A stretch of DNA of 64,000 nucleotides from Pseudomonas taiwanensis (GCF_013393345.1 NZ_QJRF01000043.1:1-64000), one strand, 5' to 3'. Shown: positions 52,621 through 60,878, counted from the stretch's first letter. The notes: a model not told the origin generated them from the letters alone. Made by a program: numbers and translations.

Positions 52621-53361
52621 TCAGCGCTCCAGCTCGCGTGCGGTGGTGTTGAAGCGCGTGCGGCGGATCAGCCACCAGACGCCGAACAGGTCGAGGATGC
52701 CCACCAGGGCGCGGTCCAGGTTGCCGTACTTGGAGACCCCGGCGCGGCGCGGGCGGTGGTTGACCGGATGGACCAGCATGCCGCCCTGGTGGCGCTGGAT
52801 CAGTGCAGGAATGAAGCGGTGCATGTGGTCGAAGTAGGGCAGGCGAAGGAAGGCTTCCCGGTCGATCAGCTTGATCCCGCAGCCGGTGTCCGGGGTGTTG
52901 TCCTTGAGCAGACGACTGCGCAGGCGATTGGCGAAGCGCGAAGCCCAACGCTTGCTCGCGGTGTCGCGGCGGTTCACCCGGTGCCCGGCGATCAGCTTGA
53001 GGTTCAGTGGTGCATCCGGGGCACGGACGATGGCGAGCATGCCGCGAATGTCTGCCGGGTCGTTCTGCCCGTCGCCATCCAGCGTCGCCAGCCAGGTGCC
53101 ACGCGCAGCCTGGGCGGCATGGTAGATCGAGGTGCTCTGGCCCAGTGAACGGTCGTGGCTGAGGATGCGCAGCTCTGCATAACCGGCGCGCTGGAGCGCG
53201 AGCAGGTGAGGGAGGGTGTTATCCGTGCTGCCGTCATCGACCACGATGACCTCGAAGTCTTCGTGGGCGAGGGCCTGGCGAACCTCCTCGAGCAGCGAGG
53301 GCAGGTTCTCGGCCTCGTTCTTGGCCGGGATCAGGACGGAAACGTAGGGCTTGGTCGACAT
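52621..53361 (-). CDS. DPM1-like glycosyltransferase family 2
   Basis: ATG at 53361 opens MSTKPYVSVLIPAKNEAENL; an in-frame ATG at 53385 would add 8 residues, and neither has a good Shine-Dalgarno sequence. The 246-residue GT-A enzyme has IVVDDGSTDNTL, the metal site LATLDGDGQNDP and the acceptor region DTGCGIKLIDREAF. It lacks ArnC's C-terminal membrane pair, apart from a weak segment. It resembles dolichyl/undecaprenyl-phosphate sugar synthases, including RgtE, which charges a polyprenyl phosphate with GalA. It would feed the ArnT-like enzyme immediately downstream. Confidence 0.87.
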   Translation of the reverse strand: MSTKPYVSVLIPAKNEAENLPSLLEEVRQALAHEDFEVIVVDDGSTDNTLPHLLALQRAGYAELRILSHDRSLGQSTSIYHAAQAARGTWLATLDGDGQNDPADIRGMLAIVRAPDAPLNLKLIAGHRVNRRDTASKRWASRFANRLRSRLLKDNTPDTGCGIKLIDREAFLRLPYFDHMHRFIPALIQRHQGGMLVHPVNHRPRRAGVSKYGNLDRALVGILDLFGVWWLIRRTRFNTTARELER

Positions 53362-53473
53362 GCTGAGTCCGTTGAGAGCATTCATTCGAGTCGTTCGATC
53401 CGGTTGAGGGTTAGGCACTGTCCACACGAGGCGCGGTAAAGCGTCGAGCGGCGCCCTGGCGTCGGTTTCGGGG

Positions 53474-54256
53474 TCATGATCGTTCTGCCTCTGCCCGGGC
53501 GGCATCGATCCCGTCATCGAGGCCCAGGCCAGGACGATGCCGTCGGTACAGCCAGGCGCCGAGCATTCCGGAGGCCAGGAAGAGGAGAGCGGCGGAGCCG
53601 ATGCGCAGTGCCGGGGCGACGTTGATTCCGCTGCCGACCAGGGCGAACACCAGGGTCTGCGGCAGGAAACCGATGAAGCTGGCGGCGAGGAATGGCAGCA
53701 GGCGCGCACTGGAAATTCCGGCGGCGAGGTTGGTCAGCAGATTGCTGCCGACCGGCAACATGCGGATCAGCAGGGTCATCGAGAAGGGATGCTCGTGGAC
53801 GAAGCGATCAAACCGCGCGGCACGCTCGCCGAGCCGCTCACGCAGGAAGTTCCTGCCGAACAGACGGGCATAGAGGAAGGTGGCCAGACAGCCGAGCAGC
53901 GCCGCCAGGGTGCCGAGGAGGGTGCCGGGAATCAGGCCGAAGGCGTAGCCAGCGAAGAAGGCAATGATCTGCCGGGGCAGGCCGACTGCGGTAAACACGG
54001 CGCCCATCGCCAGGAACAGCAAGGTGCCTTCGACACCATGGTCGCGGATGTGGGCGTCGATCCAGGCTTCGTTGATGGCGTTGCCCAGGTCGCTCCGGTC
54101 GAACAGGTAGCCGATCAGCGCCAGGCTGAGGATCAGGCCCAGCCCCTTGAGCATGGCCCGCGTGGTCAACGCAGGCGCGCTCGGCCGCATGCCGACCCGA
54201 GCCTTGTCTTGGACCGCCTGGCGGATCTGCGTCAACGGATGCGATTCGTTTCCCAT
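53474..54256 (-). CDS. TVP38/TMEM64-family (VTT domain) membrane protein
   Basis: The 260-residue protein has about six membrane segments and a VTT domain: FTAVGLPRQIIAFFAGYAFG, LLGTLAALLGCLATFLYARL, and LIRMLPVGSNLLTNLAAGIS. The related DedA proteins translocate undecaprenyl phosphate or phosphatidylethanolamine. The ATG lies 3 bases after the epimerase stop, so it belongs to the ugd operon. A carrier-lipid recycling or flipping role for the polyprenyl-linked sugar is plausible but inferred. Confidence 0.84.
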   Translation of the reverse strand: MGNESHPLTQIRQAVQDKARVGMRPSAPALTTRAMLKGLGLILSLALIGYLFDRSDLGNAINEAWIDAHIRDHGVEGTLLFLAMGAVFTAVGLPRQIIAFFAGYAFGLIPGTLLGTLAALLGCLATFLYARLFGRNFLRERLGERAARFDRFVHEHPFSMTLLIRMLPVGSNLLTNLAAGISSARLLPFLAASFIGFLPQTLVFALVGSGINVAPALRIGSAALLFLASGMLGAWLYRRHRPGLGLDDGIDAARAEAERS

Positions 54257-54259
54257 TCA

Positions 54260-55252
54260 TCAGGCTCCGTAGAAGGTCCGGTACCAGTCGACGAAATGGG
54301 CGACGCCTTCGTGCAACGCGGTCGTGGGGCGGAAGCCGGTGCGCTGGGCCAGCGCGCTGACGTCGGCCCAGGTCTTCGGCACGTCGCCTGGCTGCATGGG
54401 TTTCATGTGCTTGATGGCGTCGACGCCGGTGGCCTGCTCGATGCAGCCCACGAAGTCGAGGAGCTGCACGGGCGAGCCCAGGCCGATGTTGAACAGCCTG
54501 TCGGTGGCGCCCTGGCGGACCTGTTCCGATTCGTCTGCATAGGGCGGCGGACAGTCCTGGATGCGGACGATGCCTTCGACGATGTCGTCGATGTAGGTGA
54601 AGTCCCGCGACATGTCGCCAGCGTTGTAGAGATCGATGGGCTGGCCTTCGAGGATTGCCTTGGTGAATTTGAAGGGCGCCATGTCCGGCCGGCCCCAGGG
54701 GCCATATACAGTGAAGAAGCGCAAGCCGGTGACCGGTAGCCGGAAGAGATGGGCGTAGGTGTGAGCCATCAGCTCATTGGCGCGTTTGGTGGCGGCGTAG
54801 AGCGAAACCGGGTTGTCGACGGCATCCTCGATGGCGAAGGGCACCTTGGTGTTCATCCCGTAGACCGAGCTGCTGGAGGCGTACACCAGGTGGCCCACGC
54901 TGTTCTGGCGGCAGCCTTCCAGCACGTTGACGAAGCCGGTGAGGTTGGAGTCGGCATAGGCGTGCGGGTTTTCCAGCGAATAGCGCACGCCGGCCTGTGC
55001 CGCGAGGTGGATGACCCGCTCGAAACGCTGTTCGCGGAACAGTGTCTGCATGGCTTCACGGTCGGCGATGTCGAGCTTCCGGAACGAGAAACCGGGCGTC
55101 GCGCGCAGGCGCTCCAGGCGGGCAAGCTTGAGGTCGACGCTGTAGTAGTCATTGAGGTTGTCGACGCCCACCACCTGGTGCCCGGCCTGGCACAGGCGCA
55201 GGCTCGTGTGGAAGCCGATGAAGCCGGCGGCGCCGGTGACCAGGAACTTCAT
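54260..55252 (-). CDS. UDP-glucuronate 4-epimerase
   Basis: The 330-residue extended SDR begins MKFLVTGAAGFIGFHTSLRL (TGxxGFIG). It has YASSSSVYGMNTKVPF with the catalytic Ser, then YAATKRANELMAHTY for the Y-x3-K pair, and FFTVYGPWGRPDMA. That last block, with RPDMA, is the hallmark of UDP-glucuronate 4-epimerases (LpsL/WbnF type) making UDP-galacturonate. Its start overlaps the ugd stop (ATGA), which matches the precursor-product order. It supplies the sugar nucleotide for the downstream GT2. Confidence 0.9.
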   Translation of the reverse strand: MKFLVTGAAGFIGFHTSLRLCQAGHQVVGVDNLNDYYSVDLKLARLERLRATPGFSFRKLDIADREAMQTLFREQRFERVIHLAAQAGVRYSLENPHAYADSNLTGFVNVLEGCRQNSVGHLVYASSSSVYGMNTKVPFAIEDAVDNPVSLYAATKRANELMAHTYAHLFRLPVTGLRFFTVYGPWGRPDMAPFKFTKAILEGQPIDLYNAGDMSRDFTYIDDIVEGIVRIQDCPPPYADESEQVRQGATDRLFNIGLGSPVQLLDFVGCIEQATGVDAIKHMKPMQPGDVPKTWADVSALAQRTGFRPTTALHEGVAHFVDWYRTFYGA

Positions 55253-56592
55253 GGCCGGCCCAGCCCAACGGCAGCGCGGCCGATCGGGTAGTAGGCCAGT
55301 CCTTCGCGGACCAGGTGGGTTGGCTCGAAGATGTTGCGGCCATCGAACACCACCTTGTCGCACAGGCGCTGACTGATCAGGCCGAAGTCGGCGACACGGA
55401 AGTTCAACCACTCGGTGAGAATCACCAGGGCATGGGAGTCGTCCAGGGCCTCTTCCTTGGATTCGGCCAGGTGCAGGTCGTGGCGCTCGCCATAGAGGCG
55501 TCGAGCCTCTTGCATGGCTTCCGGGTCGAAGGCCCGGACGCGCGCGCCTGCCGCCCAGAGCAACTCCAGCAGCACCCGGCTGGGGGCTTCGCGCATATCG
55601 TCGGTGTTGGGTTTGAAGGACAGGCCCCAGAGCGCAAAGGTCTTGCCACGGAGGTTGCCGTTGTAGTGGCGGTGGATGTTCTCGAACACCTTGTGCTTCT
55701 GTCGGTGGTTGACCGATTCCACTGCTGCCAGCAATTGCGGGTGGTAGCCCACCTCGGCGGCGGTGCGTTGCAGCGCCTGGATGTCTTTCGGGAAGCAGGA
55801 ACCGCCATAGCCGCAGCCGGCGTAGATGAAGTCGTAGCCGATGCGCGAGTCCGAACCGATGCCCTTGCGCACCATCTCGATGTCCGCGCCCAGGAGTTCA
55901 GCGAGGTTGGCCATCTCGTTGATGAAGGAGATCTTGGTGGCCAGCATGCTGTTGGCCGCGTACTTGGTCAGCTCGGCGCTGCGGCTGTCCATGACGATGA
56001 GCTTTTCGTGGTTACGACTGAAGGGCTTGTAGAGCTCGCGGAAGAGTTCGACGTCGCGCTCGCCGTCGATGCCGAGGATGATCCGCTCCGGGCGCATGCA
56101 GTCGTCCACGGCGGAGCCTTCCTTGAGGAACTCGGGATTGGAGACCACTTGCATCTGCAGGTCGCAGGGCCGGTGGGCGAGTTTTTCCTGCAAGCGTGCC
56201 TTGATGTGTTGCGCGGTGCCTACCGGGGAAGTGGACTTGTTGATCACCACTTTGTCTTCGCGGGCGTGCTCGGCAATGGTGTCGGCTACGGCGAAGACGT
56301 ACCGGAGGTCGGCGCCGCCATCTTCGTCAGGCGGTGTGCCCACGGCGATGAAGATGACCCTGGCAAACTCGACACCTGCGGCGGCGTCAGTGGTGAAGCG
56401 CAGGCGACCGGCGCCGAGATTGCCTTGGAGCAGGGCCTCCAGGCCGGGTTCGTAGATCGGTGAAAGGCCCTGCTCGAGCTCCGCGATGCGGCCTTCGTCG
56501 ACGTCGACGCAACATACCGTGTGGCCTACTTCAGCCAGGCAGGCAGCCTGGGTCAGGCCGACATAGCCCGTACCGAAAATGGTGATCTTCAT
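55249..56592 (-). CDS. ugd: UDP-glucose 6-dehydrogenase
   Basis: ATG at 56592 gives 447 residues. The NAD fold is MKITIFGTGYVGLTQAACLA, the catalytic cysteine is in GCGYGGSCFPKDIQAL, and FALWGLSFKPNTDDMREAPS marks the UDP-binding C-terminal half. It oxidises UDP-glucose twice to UDP-glucuronate. It is the first gene of a tight minus-strand operon with the 4-epimerase (4-base overlap), the VTT protein, GT2 and GT83. A dyad-symmetric site lies about 100 bases upstream. Confidence 0.95.
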   Translation of the reverse strand: MKITIFGTGYVGLTQAACLAEVGHTVCCVDVDEGRIAELEQGLSPIYEPGLEALLQGNLGAGRLRFTTDAAAGVEFARVIFIAVGTPPDEDGGADLRYVFAVADTIAEHAREDKVVINKSTSPVGTAQHIKARLQEKLAHRPCDLQMQVVSNPEFLKEGSAVDDCMRPERIILGIDGERDVELFRELYKPFSRNHEKLIVMDSRSAELTKYAANSMLATKISFINEMANLAELLGADIEMVRKGIGSDSRIGYDFIYAGCGYGGSCFPKDIQALQRTAAEVGYHPQLLAAVESVNHRQKHKVFENIHRHYNGNLRGKTFALWGLSFKPNTDDMREAPSRVLLELLWAAGARVRAFDPEAMQEARRLYGERHDLHLAESKEEALDDSHALVILTEWLNFRVADFGLISQRLCDKVVFDGRNIFEPTHLVREGLAYYPIGRAAVGLGRP

Positions 56593-56693
56593 TGCGCGCC
56601 TGTTAGTTGTTATCCCAAACCCGTCTGGCGACTGTCTGGTTTGCTGGTGCCGGCCCAACCGGCCCCGCTCGCGGGTATGGGATTAACCTAACG

Positions 56694-56714
56694 ACACAAT
56701 TGTGAAAATTGTGT
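56694..56714. promoter_or_regulatory. Inverted repeat upstream of the ugd operon
   Basis: ACACAATT (56694-56701) and AATTGTGT (56707-56714) are exact inverted arms around GTGAA, 102 bases upstream of ugd. On the minus strand the centre reads AATTTTCAC, which resembles the 3' part of a ColR site but misses several consensus positions. It is a candidate operator. Confidence 0.5.
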
Positions 56715-56782
56715 GCTGATGTTTCTGCGCTTCGAACGCTTTTTGCCGAGCCCCCGGGAGGCCCGTGAGACGGCGGTCATCA

Positions 56783-57727
56783 TCATTGCGGAGTCTGGTT
56801 CCGCAGCAGTTCCAGCACTCGGTTGCGTCCCTGTTCGGCGACCAGGTAACGGCCGGGAGCGGTCTCGACTATGGTTTGCGGCGAACGCAGATGGGACAGC
56901 ACGACGTTCAGCTTTCCGGTGGCATCCAGCAGTAGTACGCGGGCCATGTGCGTGGCATCTTCGGTGACCCACAGGCCATCCCGGTTGCAGAGCAGGAAAC
57001 CCGGCTCGTGCAAGCCCTCGATCGCCACCGGGTCCTGCCCGTCATCCTTCAACAGGCGGACCTGGCCACTGGTTTTCTCGCTGTAGAACAGGCGTCCATC
57101 AGGGCAGAAAGCGACCGCTTCGGCTTCGTCCAGGCCGCTGCGCAGCGTGGTGACGCTGTCGGTTTCCGGGTCGTAGCGCAGCAATCGGCCGTTACCGTGG
57201 CGGTCTTCGATTGCATAGAGGTAGTGGCCGTCGGTGGACAGCCCCTCGACGCTGTCGGCGCTGAACAATTGCCGGGTACCCAGGTCGTTCATCCAGAGTA
57301 CCGGGTGTTCCCCTTGTTCCTGGCTGAAGGCGATGCCCCCGCGATAGAGCGCCATGCCATCGGGCTTCGACAGGCCGGACTCCACCTCGCTGTTCCGTCC
57401 GCTTCGCCCGGCATGCAGGATCCGTCCCTTGCCGTCCTGCAGTTCCTGGCTGAGGAAGAGTCCGCCGCGACCATCGGGCAGGAGTGCACTGACCTGTTCG
57501 ACGTCGTCGAGGTGCACCTGGTAGCGCCAGCCCTGTGCGGCCATGGCCGGGAACAGGTGACGCCAGGCGGGTATCCCCGCACTCACCAGCAGGAGCAGGG
57601 CGAAGGCCCCCAGCAACCAGCGCGCGATGCGCTGGTCGAGAAGCAACATCAGCCATTGGCCGCCGGGCCGCGAGCGCTTGGGGAAGGGAGAGCGGCGACG
57701 CGGCAGTGAGGTGGTGTTGGCGGACAC
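56783..57727 (-). CDS. Membrane-anchored beta-propeller protein (NHL/SMP-30-like)
   Basis: The GTG at 57727 has AAGGAG 6 bases upstream; the protein has 314 residues. A proline/arginine-rich cytosolic head is followed by a membrane helix (WLLGAFALLLLVSAGIPAW) and a periplasmic propeller with blades such as VSALLPDGRGGLFLSQEL, SVEGLSTDGHYLYAIEDR, DEAEAVAFCPDGRLFYSEK and SPQTIVETAPGRYLVAEQG. Function is unknown. It is not closely similar to the propeller at 50015 but has the same anchored layout. A perfect ColR consensus lies 124 bases upstream. Confidence 0.8.
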   Translation of the reverse strand: MSANTTSLPRRRSPFPKRSRPGGQWLMLLLDQRIARWLLGAFALLLLVSAGIPAWRHLFPAMAAQGWRYQVHLDDVEQVSALLPDGRGGLFLSQELQDGKGRILHAGRSGRNSEVESGLSKPDGMALYRGGIAFSQEQGEHPVLWMNDLGTRQLFSADSVEGLSTDGHYLYAIEDRHGNGRLLRYDPETDSVTTLRSGLDEAEAVAFCPDGRLFYSEKTSGQVRLLKDDGQDPVAIEGLHEPGFLLCNRDGLWVTEDATHMARVLLLDATGKLNVVLSHLRSPQTIVETAPGRYLVAEQGRNRVLELLRNQTPQ

Positions 57728-57850
57728 GGGGAGCTCCTTCGCTCAGGACGTGGGACGCAGACCCGCCACATGGCGAATCCCGGTGCACCGCATCCATTTG
57801 GAGAGCTGTTCACTTTAGATAACGGGCTGTAGTCGCGAGGTCAAAAGCCC

Positions 57851-57866
57851 GTGAAAAAAATGTCAA
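57851..57866 (-). promoter_or_regulatory. Candidate ColR-binding site, perfect consensus match
   Basis: On the minus strand the site reads TTGACATTTTTTTCAC, matching all 16 positions of the ColR consensus (T/C)(T/C)NA(C/G)NN(T/C)TTTTTCAC as I recall it from P. putida. It overlaps the last codon of the kinase gene and points at the beta-propeller gene 124 bases downstream. Confidence 0.75.
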
Positions 57867-59137
57867 CGAGCGTGGCCAAGGTGCACGGAAAAGCAACTGC
57901 CCGAGTCCGGACTGGACTCCACCTGGACTTCCCAACCCTGCTGCTGGCAGATACGCCTGACCAGCGAAAGCCCCACGCCCAGGCCCTCGCCGCGCGCCTG
58001 CTGGCCGCGAACGAAGCTCTGGAAAATGCGCTCCTGCTCTTCCTCCGGAATGCCCTGGCCGCTGTCTTCGACCCGGAAGCCGTCCGCCGCGAGGATCAAC
58101 CGCACCGCACCTTGTTCAGTGTAGTGAAGGGAATTGCGCAGCAGGTTGGACATCACCGTCCGCAGTTGCGGCGCCTCGTAGCGGTCCACCCCCGTGCCCT
58201 CGTCGATCAGGGTGAAGGCCAGGCCTTTGGCTTGGAAATGGGGCATCCACTGCCGGTACTGCTCGGCGGCGAGGCCGGACAGGTCGACCTTTTCGGCGAG
58301 GCCGACTTCCTCCTGTCCGGTCCGTGCCAGGCGCAGGAAGGTTTGCACCAGATCGTGCATGTCGGCGCTGGCGCGAGCGATACGGGTCACCTGCGCCCGC
58401 TCGCCGGCGGTCAGCCCGGGGGCGTCCAGCAGCAGCTCGCAGGAAGTGGCGATGATCATCAGCGGGGTGCGCAATTCATGGCTGACATCGCTGGTGAACA
58501 GGCGCTCGCGTTCCAGCGAATGACGGAGCTGGCCGAGGGTTTCGTCGAAGGCGGCGGCCAGCCGACCGACCTCGTCGTCCGGGTAGTCGGGCGACAGTCG
58601 GGGCGCCATGGGCAGTAATTGGTCGCGATGTCGAACCTGCTGTGCCAGGCGTCGCACGGGCGCCATCACCCGGCGTGCCAGTAGGCGTCCGAGCCCCCAG
58701 GCGCCGAACACGCTGAGCAGGAAACCCGCCAGCACCACGTCGAACAGCGCGCGCTCGCGCGCCTCGAACTCGTGCTGTTCTTCCACCAGCACGTCCTCGT
58801 GGCTGCCATGGCTGCGCTTGAAGACGTAATAGGCTGCGTCGCCATCGAGCACTTCGGAGAACCCTTCCGGCAGCCCGGTGAAGCGCGGCGGCAAGGCATC
58901 GCGTCCGCTGTGGGAGCTGAAGAAACGGGTGTTGGCATCAATGCGCGCTGCCGGGTCCAGCTTGAGCTCCTCGTCTATCGCGTAGTCCAGTTCCCGGCCC
59001 ATCTCCTCTGACACCAGGTGCTCTTCGATGAAGTGTACGATGGCGACGATCCCCAGGGAAAAGGTGCCGCCGACGATCAGCGTCATCAGCACGAAGGCGA
59101 AGATGATCCGCCGCTCAAGTGGCTGCTTGCCGCCCAT
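57863..59137 (-). CDS. Sensor histidine kinase, ColS-like
   Basis: ATG at 59137 gives 424 residues; longer frames run through eptA. Two membrane helices (FVLMTLIVGGTFSLGIVAIV and LFDVVLAGFLLSVFGAWGLG) flank a periplasmic loop of about 100 residues with acidic clusters such as EEHLVSEEMGRE and AIDEELKLD. HAMP, then the phospho-acceptor His in FTSDVSHELRTPLM, N-box SNLLRNSLHY, and G boxes VEDSGQGIPEEE and GLGVGLSLV. ColS senses metals with periplasmic Glu motifs, so the acidic loop may do the same. It lies 8 bases after eptA. No regulator gene adjoins it. Confidence 0.88.
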   Translation of the reverse strand: MGGKQPLERRIIFAFVLMTLIVGGTFSLGIVAIVHFIEEHLVSEEMGRELDYAIDEELKLDPAARIDANTRFFSSHSGRDALPPRFTGLPEGFSEVLDGDAAYYVFKRSHGSHEDVLVEEQHEFEARERALFDVVLAGFLLSVFGAWGLGRLLARRVMAPVRRLAQQVRHRDQLLPMAPRLSPDYPDDEVGRLAAAFDETLGQLRHSLERERLFTSDVSHELRTPLMIIATSCELLLDAPGLTAGERAQVTRIARASADMHDLVQTFLRLARTGQEEVGLAEKVDLSGLAAEQYRQWMPHFQAKGLAFTLIDEGTGVDRYEAPQLRTVMSNLLRNSLHYTEQGAVRLILAADGFRVEDSGQGIPEEEQERIFQSFVRGQQARGEGLGVGLSLVRRICQQQGWEVQVESSPDSGSCFSVHLGHAR

Positions 59138-59145
59138 GGCGTGGC

Positions 59146-60789
59146 CTAGTCCTTTGCCACGGCGATGCCGGTGGTGCGGCAGCCGGCGAACAGGTCCAGG
59201 CCTTCGTGGTATTCCCCGGTCTGGACCTGCAACAGGCCGAGCATGGAGTGGAAGAGGTTGTCCTGGCTCAGCGGCTTGTCGCGTTCCTTGTCCAGGCAGC
59301 CGGTGTCCAGGGCGAAATCCCTGCGGTAGTTGTCGGAGAACCAGGTGAGCATCGCCACGTGTTTCTGCTGGTCGGGGGCCAGCAGGTAGGGCGTTCCATG
59401 CAGGAAGAGGTTGTATTCGCCGAGCGATTCGCCGTGGTCGGCAAGGTAGACCATGGCCGTGTCGACCTTGTCCTGGTTCCTGCGCAGCAGGTCGATCAGG
59501 TTCGACAGCACGTAGTCGGTGTAGACGAGTGTGTTGTCGTAGGCGTTGACGATGCTTTGCTGGCTGCAGTCGTTCAAGGCGTTGCTGTTGCACACCGGGG
59601 TGAACTTCTCGAAGTGCTTGGGATACCGCTTGGCGTAGTCCGGACCGTGGCTGCCCATCTGGTGCAGGACCAGTACCGAGTCGTCCTTGAGCTGGTCGAT
59701 GTAGGTCTGCAGGTCTTTCAGCAGGATTTCATCGTGGCACTCGCCGCCACTGCACAGCACGGGGTCTTTCAGGTGACTGAGGTTTTCCTGGGTAACGCGG
59801 TCGCAGGTGCCCTTGCAGCCGGACTGGTTGTCGCGCCAGGTCACGGCGAGGCCGGCGTGCCTGAGCACGTCCAGCAGGCCTTCCTGGCTGCGGGCCTGGA
59901 CGGCGTCGTAGTCGCTGCGCCCCATGTTGGAGAACATGCAGGGCACGGAAACGGCGGTCTCGGTGCCGCAGGAGCGCACGTTGCTGAAGGCGGTGACACC
60001 TTGCTGGGCCCTGAGCAGGGGCGTGGTGTCACGTGCATAGCCGAGGAGGCCGAAATTCTCCGCCCGTGCGCTTTCGCCGACCACCAGGACTGTCAGCGAC
60101 TTGCGCTGGTGGGCCTGCCAGGACGGTGCTTTGTGCGCGTCGGTGCCGATCTGGCGCAGCGGCGCCTTGGCCACCGCCAGTTGTTCACGCATGTAGCCAA
60201 AGGAGGCATTCAGGTAGTTGCTGGGGACCACCAGCAGGCGCAGTTCGTGATGGTTACGCAGCAGCGACGCCAGCCCCTGGTAGTTGGCCAGGGCGACTAC
60301 GCCGAGCACGGTCAGCGAACCGACCGCCAGGGCCAGCTTGCCCAGCAGCTCGCGGCCCAGCGGCTGGTGGCGGACCGGCAGTTTCCACAGCAGCCAGCTT
60401 GGCAGCACGCCGAGGATCAGGATGAACAGCAGCAGCTTGAAGGAAAGCAGGTCGCGAACTTCGTTGACGTCGGTCTCCGCGACATTGCGCAGCATGTTGG
60501 CGTCGATCAGCACACCGTACTGGCTCATGAAATAGGCGACACCGGAGCTGGCCAGGAACAGGAAGATCAGGATCGGCTTGAGGACCCTGCGGAAGGAGAG
60601 CAGGGCGAGGATGAAATTGAAGATGGCCAGCACCATGACACCGAAGGCCACGCGCATGCCAAGGCCGTCGGAATCAGCCGGGACTATGGCGAAGACATGC
60701 CGCCAGAGCGGGAAGTTGTAGGCCGACAGCAGCAGGAGGCTGGCCAGGAAGGCCAGGGCTTCGGGGCGGATGGAAATGCGTTTGAACAT
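59146..60789 (-). CDS. eptA: Phosphoethanolamine transferase EptA
   Basis: The 547-residue protein has five N-terminal membrane helices and a periplasmic alkaline-phosphatase-fold catalytic domain. Zinc ligands and nucleophile are visible: VVGESARAENFGLLGY, the threonine in SCGTETAVSVPCMFSN (residues about 274-288), and LADHGESLGE. Cysteine pairs (NQSGCKGTCDR, LCSGGECHD) give the usual disulphides. It transfers phosphoethanolamine from phosphatidylethanolamine to lipid A phosphates, lowering negative charge and giving polymyxin tolerance. A near-perfect ColR site lies 74 bases upstream, and the ColS-like kinase follows it in the operon. Confidence 0.94.
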   Translation of the reverse strand: MFKRISIRPEALAFLASLLLLSAYNFPLWRHVFAIVPADSDGLGMRVAFGVMVLAIFNFILALLSFRRVLKPILIFLFLASSGVAYFMSQYGVLIDANMLRNVAETDVNEVRDLLSFKLLLFILILGVLPSWLLWKLPVRHQPLGRELLGKLALAVGSLTVLGVVALANYQGLASLLRNHHELRLLVVPSNYLNASFGYMREQLAVAKAPLRQIGTDAHKAPSWQAHQRKSLTVLVVGESARAENFGLLGYARDTTPLLRAQQGVTAFSNVRSCGTETAVSVPCMFSNMGRSDYDAVQARSQEGLLDVLRHAGLAVTWRDNQSGCKGTCDRVTQENLSHLKDPVLCSGGECHDEILLKDLQTYIDQLKDDSVLVLHQMGSHGPDYAKRYPKHFEKFTPVCNSNALNDCSQQSIVNAYDNTLVYTDYVLSNLIDLLRRNQDKVDTAMVYLADHGESLGEYNLFLHGTPYLLAPDQQKHVAMLTWFSDNYRRDFALDTGCLDKERDKPLSQDNLFHSMLGLLQVQTGEYHEGLDLFAGCRTTGIAVAKD

Positions 60790-60862
60790 GGGCCGCTCGC
60801 TCGGGGCAACGTATCCCTCGTGGATACGGCGAGCAGGGTAGGAACGGCGGAATCAAAAGTTC

Positions 60863-60878
60863 GTGAAGAAAATCTGGG
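60863..60878 (-). promoter_or_regulatory. Candidate ColR-binding site before eptA
   Basis: On the minus strand the site reads CCCAGATTTTCTTCAC, matching 15 of 16 positions of the ColR consensus (one C in the T-run). It lies 74 bases before the eptA start codon. Zinc- and ColRS-dependent control of eptA is known in P. aeruginosa. Confidence 0.65.

Noticed and set aside
53362-53709. Extension of the GT2 gene upstream
   Set aside because: It would overlap the VTT gene in another frame and lacks glycosyltransferase sequence. At most the ATG at 53385 (8 extra residues) is an alternative start.
50015-56592. arn (L-Ara4N) operon
   Set aside because: GT83 and ugd are shared with arn, but arnA, arnB, arnD and arnE/F are absent and a UDP-glucuronate 4-epimerase is present instead.
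59138-59593. Extension of the sensor kinase into eptA
   Set aside because: The added residues are Arg/Pro/His-rich out-of-frame translation of eptA. The kinase begins naturally with a short basic head before its first membrane helix at 59137.
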